DNA of 64,000 nucleotides from Stenopsyche tienmushanensis. Lineage: Eukaryota > Arthropoda > Insecta > Trichoptera > Stenopsychidae. The stretch spans positions 992,001 through 1,056,000 of the forward strand of contig WACJ01000404.1 of assembly GCA_008973525.1 (NCBI GenBank). The letters run 5' to 3'. The notes beneath the pieces were generated by a model, which ran no database searches, was not told the DNA's origin, and saw only the letters and a list, made by a program, of their open reading frames with translations. Below are positions 24,451 to 37,290 of the stretch, piece after piece. The number at the start of each line of letters is the position of its first letter. Within the stretch, counting starts at the first letter, position 1. The position numbers were made by a program, and so were the translations under genes.

Positions 24451-26439
24451 GGGATGTGTGATTAATGAAGCAATTTCGGTGTAAGTGTTATTTGGGATGA
24501 AATTAAATTCACAAGATGATAACGAATTTGTTTAGCGAAATTTATAAAGATAATTCAAAGAAAAGCGAACACTAAAATATTCCATATTTTTTGCAAAAAA
24601 AATAGCATGGAACTCTGCAGAAGAAATCTCCGGAAATGAGAATATATAGGCAATAAGAAAACACCTTCCCTTAATAGTGATTAGTAGTAATAACGAAGAA
24701 AAGCTTCTACAATATTAATATCGTAATTTTCAATGAATTTTTAATATTTCTTTTTACTTTTAGAATTTTAAGTTACTTTATAATTATCAAATCGAGCACT
24801 CAACCAGAAATTAAATTCACATATCTCTCAATAATATGATGATTTTTATTGTAATATCTGGATTTGGCCCTTAGCTTAACAATGAGAATATAATAGGAAA
24901 TAATATACTTAACTTATACTTGAGAAATCTGCGCAGAAATCATTTTAAATAAACCCTACTTAGGTTTAAAAGATAAATTGACCAATCTATCCACGATAGC
25001 ACTTCGACATTTGATTTAAATGGTTCTAGCAGCACCGCGAAAAATAATAATATCTAACTCGAAATAAATAGTTAGTTAGGTATTAATAATAACATCTGAA
25101 GCAGATCAAAATTATAAAAACAAAAAGTACATAAAGCTATACAATAGTCAAGCATTTCAAGACGTCACAGACAAGCTAAAGGGGTTGTTGCTCAAAAGGA
25201 CAAAGGCGCTAAAATAATTGCATACAAGCGAGGCTCTCTAGAACAGTGTCTTATCCAATAAGGCAAAAGCTAGTTAGCACAAATAATTTATTTAACGAAA
25301 AGTGTAAATCAACCATTTGAAACAGTAAATTACCATCACATATTTTGGGACCTATTTAGATCATAATTTCAACTGCTGAAAGTTATTGTCTGCTCGTGTT
25401 CTATATTAGGGCATAAAAATGAGTTCATTAATTAAATCATTATTTCATTACTCACACATATATCTTATTCTACTGTATACTTAATTACGTTTTTAAGAAA
25501 CTAAAATATACTTTTTCCATAGTTTATTTAGATTCAACAATCATGGTGACAAAGTTAAGATTACACGTAATACTTTATATCCCCGAGAACGTTTCTAGTT
25601 TTCGCACTAACGCCACGGTCAAGTAGATAGGTATTTTCCAAAAAGCATTTTCATTTCGCCGGTAAGAAAAAAACGTGCTCGTGAACATCTTTCTATCATG
25701 ACCTTTATTCCGGTGCGTGTGAATCGCTTTCCCTCAAAAAAAAGGGAAACCAGACGAAAAGGGAACGGAATAAGCAAGGACTGCAGGTACAACAAATGCG
25801 GGACATACGAAGGAGGACTGTAGCAGAACAGATAAAAGCCTCTGTTGATTAGGGTCCCAAGTAGGAGGAGAAAAAGCTTGTCAGACAAAAGTAACATCTT
25901 ATTCGTTTTTTTTTTTGTCTTCTTTCGAGAATGTATTCCGTACAAAGAAAGTTGAAATGAAAACAATTACTTTATCCGAAATGGGCCCCTTTTAATTATA
26001 GTTTTAATTTATTCCTTCGCGAATCAGCTTTGGCATCCCCGAAATGCTTTAAGGAAAATCCGCTAATTGAATGATTGCAGTATTAATCTAAATTCCATTA
26101 TATGTGACTATATTTTGTGCAAATAACTGGATATAATAACTTTAATGAAATCACGTATCTTAAGTGATTAGCATATTTGATATTAAAAACATTTTTATCA
26201 TAAAGAAATATAATTCCTTAAGCCTTATCCACAAACTTCTGATTCATAAATTGAAATAAAAACGCTATTTGAAAAGCAATAAACTATCCACACGCATTAT
26301 ATGAATATTTCCTCCCATTTTATTCCAGTGACAAAATGCATAAGAATGAGAATTTAAATAAGAGAGGCATAGCATTTTTCTGTTAAAAATTGCATAAAAT
26401 TTTGCATAGTGAAAGTCGTAATAAGGTATATATATATAT
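24451..26439. other. AT-rich DNA, nothing recognised
   Basis: A frame at 25,619-25,966 (reverse) lies in a slightly GC-richer patch and shows no family motif. A TA dinucleotide run at about 26,426-26,441 precedes the mariner. Confidence 0.45.
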
Positions 26440-27165
26440 ATAAGTAGAACCCAAAATCGTTTTCGTTTTATTGCTTGACTGTTTTTGGGGATTAATTACA
26501 CTTAGGCTTCTGCACTTTCAAGCCATGTTTAGTGCTCTTTCGTTGAATAAACTCATCAAGAATAAAATGTAATTTTTAAAATTTAAATTTTACAACCCCA
26601 TTTACAATGGATCAATTTTCGCCGAGTGAAGAATTTATTCGAAATTGAATGCTTTATCATTTTCTCAAAAAAGAAACTGCAACGCGCGCCACTAAAAATA
26701 CTTGTAAAATATACTAGGCGATATTTAGACGATAAATCCAGAAATCTTGATTTCAAATTTTTTCCTGGAAGTGGAAGACTGCGTAAAGTGAATGCTAAAA
26801 TCGAAACTAATCCAACAGCAACTATCAGCCAATCTTGGATACTCATGATCAAGTGTTCAGAGAAATCTGTAAAAAAACGGGAAGGTGTGGAAACAAGGAA
26901 GATGGGTGCCGCACGAGTTATACGAAGAGAATCTGGGTGACCTCATTAACGCATGCGAACAACTTCTAAAAATGGAATCTAAAACTCCGTTTTTGGGCAA
27001 CTTAATATCTGGAAATTAGAAATGGGTTATTTGCTCTAATTATGGACGCAAAAATCAATGGTTATCGAAGGGCCAGGTAGCAAAAGCATCTCCTAAGCCC
27101 GGCCAGACAACAAAAAATATATATTTTGTTTATTTGGTGGGACTGCAAGGATATCATTCATTTTA
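26440..27165 (+). pseudogene. Mariner transposase remnant (mauritiana-like), 3' truncated
   Basis: The leader from about 26,440 matches the leader of the copy at 29.33 kb. A start codon at 26,607 opens MDQFSPSEEFIRN, followed by a stop. Later frames read FPGSGRLRKVNAKIETNPTA (the linker after the paired DNA-binding helices), WVPHELYEENL from 26,903, and LINACEQLLK. The first catalytic aspartate region (normally TGDEKWV) reads GN-stop-KWV near 27,010, so the aspartate has become asparagine and the next codon is TAG. The frame continues through PKPGQTTKNIYFVYLVGLQG to about 27,164 and then ends abruptly. Full-length mariner proteins have about 345 residues, and roughly the first 185 are represented. 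The sequence is dead. A reverse LTR copy begins about 40 bases downstream. Confidence 0.85.
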
Positions 27166-27204
27166 AAACACTTTAACCTAGACAAAAAATAAATGCAATA
27201 TTTT

Positions 27205-27485
27205 TCATGAACAGACGGGCGACGAATAAAAAGACTATTTTCTATAAATAACAATTTATTCCGCACGAGAGAGAGAGAAAGAGAGAGAGAGATCTGGCTG
27301 CAGGAAGGACGATCTCCCGCAGCCAAGGCTAATCGACAACTCTCCCGACTCCCGCCTCCCGCGCGTCACTACCCAACCGGCAATGGTGCACGCGCAAGAA
27401 GTGATCGGTCGGTATGCAGATGCAATGTCTCCGCAGGGCCACAAGAGATGGCGCTGTTAAAATAACACATTGCACCTGAAATGAG
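27205..27485 (-). repeat. LTR-like copy C (reverse)
   Basis: The reverse strand matches the LTR at 37,291-37,712 from about its base 45 to its base 310. Forward-strand landmarks are GACGGGCGACGAATAAAAAG, a GA-rich run at 27,268-27,293, AGCCAAGGCTAATCGACAAC, CGCGCGTCACTACCCAACCG, GGCCACAAGAGATGGCGCTG and ACACATTGCACCTGA. Both LTR extremes are missing or unrecognisable. It lies against the truncated mariner. Confidence 0.75.
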
Positions 27486-29330
27486 TTTGAAAATAACTAT
27501 TATTTAATTTTAAATAGAGTTGCGATAGAACAACAAGATGCATCGAGAACTCTTCCTAAGTATATATCCTTTGATCTTCTAAAATTCAGCAGTCTAAAAC
27601 TCTAGTTAAATCAACTTTCATCCCGATATTTTGATAAATTTCATGAATGCATTTATTTATACATTATGGCTCTTTTAAATCGACTGGAAAAACAATTTTA
27701 AAACAAAGTTCTAAAGCACTTTCATAACATTGATGAAATTTGTGGGAAAAGTCAAACTTTAAAGGAAAGCTTTGTGTAATCCATATGAGTTTTTACAATC
27801 ACAAAAGTTTGATTAATTTCATCCATATAACAAAAACACGCCCTTCAAACTCCCGTCTTATTATTTTTTAATAGATACAAAATAAAGTTCACCTTGAAGT
27901 TTTCTAATCAACTCGATATCTCTTTATCTTCTTGCGCAGCACAAATACTATAAAGTATGTCCTGTTTTAATAATAAAAAAAAACAGCAGGATCGATATAA
28001 ATAAGGGATGGAAGTGTCTATACGTCCAGCCCCGATCTTGTCAGCTACCCTGACTCAATTTTACGATCGAGGGGTATCAATCATCTCGATAAACCAAACA
28101 ACCTCATCCAGCTACATTATATATTACAAGTACCCATCCAATATTTTGGTTGTGTCACTCCAATCACGTTTATGATGTGATCGATATGCGATCGTGCGTC
28201 ACTGACCGTATATTTTCATATATTATTTTTTATGAAGACTAGTGAAGTTGTTGAGTTTTCACCACACGAGGCATATATCGGGTATGAACAGCCCTCCAGA
28301 GCTCGGCACGACTCGATTGTCATGACCCTAATTTCCTCCACAATTTCCTGGACCATTCTTTTTCTGGGCTTAAGAATACTCCTAGGGGTATTTTATTAAC
28401 CTGTGTATTTTTATTCAAATGTCTTCTTTTGCACGGGTCTGATTCCAAGCATAAACCAAAGCGAATTTACGCTTATATATTCATTTAGCCCGAAAGGTAT
28501 CACTTTCAAACAAACTGACGTTCACAGAATTTATCGGGTGGGGAGATGTTTCAATCTCAACATTCAAGAAAGATATTTTTAAGCTTCAAGTAACCTCCGA
28601 ATAAAAATTCCATATTGTGGGAAACATAAATCTGAGACAAAATGGATTGAAATGGTCTAGAGTTGAAATCCAAAAACACATTTATAAGACTGGAAGGTAT
28701 ATTTTCAATTGGTCTCTGATTTAGCTCGATTATTATAATGATGATCAATCATCTTTGGAGTTTTTTTCAATAATATCTTTAGTTATATGCTATATTTTAT
28801 GCAAAAAATATTTTATGCATATTGGGCCAGATAAAACGCATATCGTCTTTGCAGTCATTTCAAGCCTTTTTTTACACCACATCGACGAAACTCATCAAAA
28901 CGCAATAGCTTAAGCGACTCAAAAACTCTCAAACTTTTCTAAAAAAGATTAATTAATTTAGCGACATTTTTACGATACACCGACTTGCGACAATTAGTAG
29001 TAAATGTGTCTTAAGTTTCGGATTATCAGCTTTTGTCATTTTTATATAACCTTTAATTTCGTCTAGATAGTGTTTCTATCCAATACCTTGACAATGTTTC
29101 AAATAAATGACATTGATTGTCTATCTTTCATTGTCGGACCTCCACCCCGGCACCTACTTGCTGAATCTATCGATTTATCATAGTCGAACAAGAGATTAAA
29201 TGATTAAAATTTAAAATAAGGGCTATAATTCTTTAATATCAAGCGTGTGTCGTGGAGAATATGTTCTTGCATTATGGATGGTATGATCATAAATCATTAA
29301 AAAATATTGATTATGCTTAATAGCAAATAT
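27486..29330. other. AT-rich DNA, nothing recognised
   Basis: A patch at about 28,010-28,340 is less AT-rich but has no frame or repeat partner that I could identify. Confidence 0.45.
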
Positions 29331-29883
29331 ACAATAAGTAGAACCCAAAATGATTGTCGTTTTTTAGGGACTAGTTGTACATAGGCTGCTATACTTTCAA
29401 GTCATATTTTGTACTCTTTCAATGATTATACTCATCAAGAATAAATTGGTATTTTTAAAATTCAAATTTAACAACCTACTTTACAATAGATCGATTTTCG
29501 CCAAATGATTTTTTTTTTTATATTTAATGCTTTATCATATTCACAAAAATACCGCATGCTTACGGCGAAAATAACGCAGGAAAAAATAAACTGCCTCGGA
29601 TAGAAGACAATTCGACATCCTCCTTATTCTGCAGACATCACTCCGTCCGATTTCAATATTTTTATATCTATGCAGCATTATTTGAATAGGAAAAAATACA
29701 AAACAAACGATGAGGTCAAAAATGGACTTATATAATATTTTCGTTCAAAGTACGTGATACTTTATGATAGAAGAATTAAAATGTTACCAGATTAGTGAAG
29801 AGAGGTTATATCTAACGATGGAAAACACATTTTGCAATCAATTATCAATTAAAAAACGAAAAACTTTATGAGTACTTCTTATA
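29331..29883 (+). mobile_element. Internally deleted mariner (mauritiana-like)
   Basis: The leader AATAAGTAGAACCCAAAATG (from 29,333) and the following 170 bases match the start of the copy at 26.44 kb. After about 29,530 the sequence jumps to the C-terminal part of the transposase. There SADITPSDFNIFISMQHYLN and KKYKTNDEVKNGL are read at about 29,627-29,735, followed by KMLPD. The third catalytic aspartate (in TPSDF) is kept, while the first two catalytic residues are deleted. The right end near 29,883, in reverse, is a poor match to the left end. Stops and frameshifts make it non-functional. Confidence 0.75.
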
Positions 29884-32800
29884 TTATGATATTTGTATTT
29901 TATAATGCATTATTTTTGCCTCAAAATTTTAGATGTAATATCCATATCATATTTGTTCTAACAATATTTCCATAGCCAATTTGGTTCGCTCAGCGAAAAT
30001 ACCATTATAATATATAACAAACAACAATGCAATGCAAATAACAATCTACTTGTATTTCGAATGCATCTCCCGCAGCTAGATAATTGTAAGTGGATGGTTT
30101 CATTAGGTGCACTATTGAGAGCAAACACCACATCATTATGGTCACATGTAAGCTTCTCCATTGAAACCTTATTTATTTTTATCTCCACAAAACAATCATG
30201 TTTGATAAACTTATAACAAAACCGTAATTTTATAAGGCAAAAGTGGAATTTGACTCAAGATATGATTTCGATGCGATGATATATATTTCGAAAAGGATAT
30301 TGCGAAAAAACGACCCATACGAAGAAGAAAAATTCCAACGAACTTAATGAGTGATGATTCTTATTTTTAAAAAATGTCAAATCGAGATATTATTTTAGTA
30401 AACATTATAAATATCGAGAAATTCCTGGCGGATTCTGGCAGTCTTTCAAGTTTTTTTACTACACTCCCTATTCAATCGAAAACAATAGTTGCGATTTTCA
30501 AACACGCCTTTTGCGATAGTGCTTAGACTTCAATTCAATTGTGTATTAAATTACTCCTTCAAAATAGACTTATCTATTAAACAAAAGTTACATAAGTGTT
30601 TAGAGCGACGATACATCGTTGTCCAGCTCCAAAAGGGATATATCATGATCCAATTTGATGCCTAATTCTTCGTGGTCATTTAATGTTTTAAATTGCACTG
30701 ACTAAAATTTTGAGTTGTAAGTAGATTAAAATACCTGATATGATTCATAACCTTATGAGTTCAATATGAGACTTTTTATTAAGTATTTTTTCTTTAAAAA
30801 TCTATAGAATATGTATACAAATTAAACAGTGGCTTCTCAGCCGTTATTTAAATTAGAATTATCTTCCCAAGTCCGTCAATACTCAATGAAATGAAAGCAA
30901 GTGGTTATAGTATCGTATTAATTGAATTAAAAATCATTCACTCAAAAGGGTCAAGCAAACAAAAGCTTTTGCCGTACAAGAGAAATTACAATCCTCATGA
31001 AATTGAAATAAAATTTGTTAACGAGGCAATTATCAGGGCCCCATTTTGAACAATATGGCTCACATGATTTGGGCGAATGAAATCAAATCGCTTAGACAAA
31101 AGTAGTTTTTCCACTTTGGAGGCTTTCCCGGGTGCTCGTCTCACAACGACCCTTAGCCGGGGAAATATTTACTCGGGCGGGTGTTTTTCCCGTGACGAAA
31201 GAGCCGCCCAACGATAACCGCTTAAGCCGCCCTCCACCGTCGGTCATTTGCATATTTGAGGGGCGACCGACGAGAAAAGTGAACGAAAAACGTATTATTT
31301 GAGATAATCTCATCAAGATTACTATCAGCCAGCGCCATCTCCGCCAATAGTCCCCATTTAACCGTATCGACGGGAAAATAAATCTACGATACGTCACCAC
31401 CGCATTCAAGTGGTCTTAAACGACGATTTCAGATATGCAAATCACAATGTGATCAATTTTTCTTTGAAAGATTATTTTTTCCTGTAATTTCATATTTTTA
31501 TGAATTTTCAGCGCTTATAAAAATAATTCTCAATGGTACATATGCGCGTAAGATAATATGATTTAATTTAATTCAAATTGAATCAAATTCAGCCCAAATA
31601 TAACTGAATCTGATAGTCATGTTGGTAGTACCACGATTTAGCGATCGAACTGTTAACTTAATCATCTTAGGTTCAAATCTACAGAAAGTGTGGCTATTGA
31701 CCACATTTTTAAAACATATATATGCTATAAAAGACATGTCAAAATGGTTAGCAATGATCCCATAAAAAGGATTGCTAAAAACCACTAATGTAATTTATAA
31801 CTAAATAAATCAACCACTGATTTATAAACTACTATTTATATTGCGTTATATTCCCATATAGATAATTAATGAATGTAATTTAAATGCTTTAATAATAATT
31901 TCTCAATGTGTTAATCCATCTGTCGTACCATGGTTACATTCATTTACTCGATCATCAAATTACATTGCAACCACGTATTAATCAATACATACGTTTCAAT
32001 TCACAATACAAATGCTAAAAAGGCATACAAAATCACATTCATTGTTGTTATCAAATATTATGAAATGAGATACTTAGAATCCCTATGAAGTATTGACACA
32101 TCTTGCGAAGCAATCGCTGAAATATAAGAACTCCCAGTTCGACTTACCCAGATGAACGTCCGCATGCTCTAGTCAATGATTCTGAGCTATTTCACACAAT
32201 TAGATGTAGAAATTTGAATACCCGATCAACAATATATCTCGAGTTTTGTTGATCTAAAGTATCGACGATGAAATCATAGAGACGTTGCTATAAAAACTAA
32301 TGACTGTCTTACGGCTCCTTAAAGAAAAGAGTAATAAAAGACAGCTTTCATTGATCGAAATTTAACAATGAATGTTACATAGTTATTATCATTGAAACGG
32401 TAAAATTTAAGAAATATTATGGATGATAAGAATATTGGCTTAAGTGCGATGTTTTGCCATATAACATTTTTTCATTGCCATATAATGTCAATTAATATTA
32501 CTTTTGTAAATTTGTCAACGGTACAGAACCTGATATCGATTAAAACATCATTGTACTTATAATTTTGAAATGTAACCCAATGACTTCCATCTCTTTTATA
32601 AAACATACAATCCAAATCAAACATTAAAGTAGAGAGACAACTCAAGTTCTGAAGAGTAGAAACTTCCAAACATCGAATCGAGGAGGAAATTACTTTGAAA
32701 AGTTGCCGTTGTGTTGTTTTACTGCTAATTATGCCCCTTTTTAATTATACAATCTTGATTAATATACATACTATGAAAACGTTTTTTTTTTAAGATAAAA

Positions 32801-35112
32801 ATGTAAGAATACGATATGGTTATAAAATTGATATTTTTTAAATTGGATTTTTGCATTTCTTTTTATGTTGCCATTGTTAATCAATATGACATAATTTTCA
32901 TAGCATATACATTTTTAAATATTTTGACATTGATCAAGTTTTTTGGAGATTTAAATCCAAAATGTCTGAGCTGCAAGATCAACCAAAAAATCAAAAATAG
33001 CGCAATCAAATATATATAATACTAACACGCAACCAGATTTTATTTAAAACGTGTATTAAATCTTTAAAAAAATAATGGATATCCAATTTGGATATTCGTG
33101 AACTTGACAAAATTTTAGACTGAATTTAAAATGTTTACAAGAAAATTATATTTTTAGCATAATAGCACGTAACCAAAAATTCATAAAACTAATCCATTTT
33201 GACATTGCTTAATCAAATACATTATTTGAGAACTAAAATTCAAACTAAAAAAATTGTTTAAAATCACATTTGTATCCAATAATATAGGTGAAATATATGC
33301 AAATATTCCAATAGCATATTATAACGTTTTGGGGGCAAAATAAGATTAATATATCTGATCGAATGACTCGATCCAAGCTTACCATTATTTCGTAGATTTG
33401 AGAGATTAATTACTGATATGATTAATAAAGTCATGCAGGACCATTTATGAGTGACTAAAAGTACTAAATAAAATATTTAAAAGTAATGATAATTTTGCTA
33501 CGACCTTATTCATCTCCTTTGAATCGATAAGTCGATTATCGCTCTTTGATAAAGATAAAGATATTTTGATATTTCTGACCATATGAGATACAATGGTGAT
33601 GTCAATATAGTTGATAATAATAAATGAAAACCTCGAAAAACTTTTTTGACAACACTTGATCTGATAGATATACGTTTAAGGCTTAAATAAAATAATAAGA
33701 ATATATCTGTATATTTGATTTTGAGCGCTAGCCTTGATTTCATTGCTGAAAGCTCGTATCAGCTGAGAATGATAAAAATAGCTCATCCATTTTAATTTCC
33801 GCTTTTCCAAAGCCATTCATTTCCCAATTTCAGGAGCTTAAATTTTCAGCGATTTATACGCTAATGAAGATTCCAATCCACAACAGCCATCAATTAATAA
33901 CCGCGACTCAGACGAGTTTCATACAATCATCACGCCACGCTCGCGGCTAAAACGTGTTATTGTTTCTACAACGTTCACCCCGGGCTTTCGAGGGTATATG
34001 CGTGCAGACGTGCTAATTAAAATAACGAATATAAATGAAAGGCAAGCCAAATAATAAAAGACATCCAAAAAGCTCGCGTGACGACGTGGACCAGATGTTG
34101 GCGGAGTAAAATGTGTCAAGAAGAGAATGAAGAAGTGGCGAACGCGCAGAACAAAATTAGGCGACGAAATTGACATAAAAAAGTTGCCTTTCATACATCA
34201 AAACAGGACCACGCTCTGTTTTGTCGAAAAACAACGACTTTAACCCGTCGATGGTCGCGTCCGATATTTATGACAAGGATTAAATATATCGAAGAGGCTT
34301 TCCTTCGTAGTCCATAAACTCTGTCGTCCTTTTAAGCTACGTTACGATGAACAAATGCGATTTATATCGCGATCGCATTGCACATGAAGTCAAAGACCTT
34401 TTTATGCTTAAATCCCTCCGAAAAGCAGTCAAATAAAATTCAATATACGTACGAAGAATCCCTTTGCTTCACTAAATTTAAAAAATATCGAAATGAAATC
34501 CCTACGACGTGTCGAAGACTCCCTCTTATATACACTGGGATAAACTTCCAGCGTAATTTTCCCAATGATATAACCGTTTTTCTTAGATTTTATTTGACAA
34601 ATTTATCCAAAAATATATTTTTCCTCCATAAAATAACAACAAGTAATTTTGCTTTTTATATCCGACTTTCGATATCAGCGGCTTTTCAAAACATGTTATT
34701 GATGATCCACTGATATAATATTATATAAAAATACTCTAAATAAAATCGTTAGAAAACATGGCATTACGATAACCATTTGCCTTGCATTTACAGGACCCTG
34801 CCTAAAATATCGTTTTCATATCGATCATACGAAAGAATAGAATAGAAGAATAAGAAGTAAAAAAATGATCACTTGATTTAAACGTTTCAGTGCAAAGCAG
34901 CATTATATCTCTGCGAGAAATTTTCATCAAAAGTACAATGTGGCGATTAAGGGTTCCAATCCAATGTAAATTCGAATATTTATAAAATCAATCGGATATT
35001 ATTCGTTTTTTACTAAGTAATTTAGAAAGTTAAAACAAGATGGAACTCATGATGTTACAAATATTTCTTTTACCCTCTGAATTAGTCAACAAATCAATAA
35101 AGGATTGATTAT
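29884..35112. other. AT-rich DNA, no feature supported
   Basis: GC-richer patches at about 31,090-31,420 and 33,900-34,260 hold only overlapping chance frames. A tRNA-like string near 31,625-31,690 fails to fold and was rejected. The stretch may be intron or intergenic host DNA. Confidence 0.45.
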
Positions 35113-35514
35113 GGTAAGTTTATTAGTCTACTTTGAAGGGGAATAGCATGCAAAAAGACTCACTACTTCACTACAGTAAATCCTCCTCCCCTTCCCTCCT
35201 TTCTTAAATCTTTCCAGTGGGTACGTATTGAGATTGAGCCCTGCCCTGCTCCTTGCTTCAAATTCAGTAATTAGTGAGAGTATGCGCTTTTTGTTTATAC
35301 AATTATACGTATGTACTTATTTCAACTTATCATGGCGTCCATAAGCAGTGACAGGAATTTATTAATTAAAAATTATATAAAATTAAAAATGATATAGAAG
35401 TATTGCGTTTATTTTTAACACTACAACTGTAAACATTGACTTGATAAATGAAGCTTGTGCTATTCTGGAGCAGAAAATGGAAAAAATATGCTTTCCCTAG
35501 CTTGTCGTTATCAT
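35113..35514 (+). repeat. Repeat family 1, truncated copy B
   Basis: This copy matches 16,434-16,875 almost base for base in several blocks, including TATTGAGATTGAGCCCTGCC, ATCATGGCGTCCATAAGCAG-like sequence and the 70-base coding piece GAAGCTTGTGCTATTCTGGA onward. Homology stops exactly at the end of GTCGTTATCAT at 35,514. The next base begins repeat family 2. The encoded protein piece is only the short segment ending in LSLACRYH. Confidence 0.85.
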
Positions 35515-36010
35515 ATCATCATCACAGTGCAGCCACTAACAGTCCACTACAGAACTATGGGCTTCTTCAATATCCATTCACAGGAAGGGGTTAGATCCAT
35601 CTCGTCTGTATCATACATTCACCTCCTCATTCGCTCAATATTGAAGGTATAATTCGAGACTGAGTGGTTTTGCCATCATTTCAGGTTGCCCCTCTCAGTT
35701 CAGCGATTACAAAACGATATAGAAGTCAACGGAAGACAATTTTGTTTACGTTGCAAAGTGAAGCTCCTCATATGCATCCCTTCGAGGCCGTCTCTTTGAT
35801 GTTCTTCTTATCCTTGTTCTGTTCCTAAAAAATCTTGGTTCCGAACCGATACGGTTCATCATGCTCCATATTTTTGGGTAGGGTCGACTATGTAAGAGAT
35901 AGCGAGCGATAAGCAAGTCATGATTTGTAAAAGTAGCAATGAATAGTAGATAAACTAAGCTTGCTATTAAAAGAGTATTTAAGTATTTACTCTGTAAATA
36001 TGTATAAGTC
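35515..36010 (+). repeat. Repeat family 2, copy B
   Basis: This is homologous to 8843-9490, with the best block at 35,563-35,645. It starts immediately at the broken end of family 1. Several short frames exist but none resembles a protein. Confidence 0.65.
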
Positions 36011-37290
36011 AAGTGGTCAATAGTTAAAATACATAAAATCGTATAAGCATAGTAGTTAGGAGTAGTCAGATGTGGTTAGGCCGCAAAGAAATATTATATT
36101 AGCTCATTCCTGTAATATTGTATAACTTGTATGCTTTCCCAAACCAACCCCCCCCCTCCACTAAAAAACTCAATATATGATATGGATAAAAGTATTTTTT
36201 TGAAATTGTTGGTGAATCTAGCTAACCAATGTTGATCGATTTATGTCATTCTCTGACGTGGTCAAACAAACGAATGTCCTTTAAATAGGTACTCGTAAAT
36301 ATCCATTTTGATTTTTGCAAAACGTAATTTTTTAACATGTTTTTCATGTGCAATGTCAAAGGACAAGAATTCAATTCGATAAAGCCGCAGCTTACGTAAA
36401 TATGATTGTAAATAATCCATTGTTGGACGTTACAGCTGTACCGAAATGAAGTCCTTTGATCGCAACATTGCATCCTATCTACAGGATATACAGAACGTTG
36501 ACCATTCCAAACAACAAATGCCATACTTCTCTTTCTATTTTAATCTGCAGCGACCAGGTTTAATCCCTCATAGCCCGTGAAGTAGTGTTTTTTTATGTTT
36601 TTTTGTTGCCATCCAACAAAAGACGAGCTCGCTTTTTGCGTTCCCCCGTTTTTTATAGTACGTAATTTATTTCCTTCGATTCATTATGGTACGTGCCATT
36701 TTTGCTCTCGTTTTGATTTCCATCCGGTATTGAGGTTTCGCGTCGTAATATTTGCCACGATCCGATAAATAATGGGCGAGGATATTTGTACCGGTTCGAC
36801 GTTTGATGGGGTGACTATAAACTTGTCTCCGAACAAATGATCGCATCGTTTGTTTTTGATACGTTCGCTAAGAGTTGAATGACATAGGAACGTTATTCTC
36901 ATAACTGCTTCTCATTCTGCTTGTTTTTATATCCTTGGCTTTTCCATTTTCTTCCACCAATATTCATCATAAAATGAGAGATGGGATGCTCGAATGACAG
37001 CATACAAAACATTCGATCCATTTATATAAACCTTTAGCTGAAATTTATATTTTATACAGTCGAAAACTATACATTGTATCTATTATATGCACTAAATCAC
37101 AAACTGAAGCTCAAAATTAACCTTCAACACACTTTTTTTTATTCTGCAGAATTTCGATATAACTACAATATATTTCCAGAAAATATCATGTAAAAAAGAC
37201 AAATCTTATTTTAAAAAAATAGTGGATATCGTATTTTTATTTAGAGCCACTATCTAATACAAAAAGCAACCACTTGCATTAAATTGGCAC
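36011..37290. other. AT-rich DNA with a C-run, nothing recognised
   Basis: A homopolymer run of C lies near 36,147-36,156. A somewhat GC-richer patch at 36,580-36,910 shows no gene. Confidence 0.45.

Noticed and set aside
25619..25966. 115-codon reverse frame
   Set aside because: It contains a lysine run from a poly-T tract and no recognisable motif.
31625..31690. tRNA-like string with a GGTTCAAATC motif and a CTGTTAA loop
   Set aside because: The anticodon and T stems do not pair when written out and no acceptor stem could be formed.
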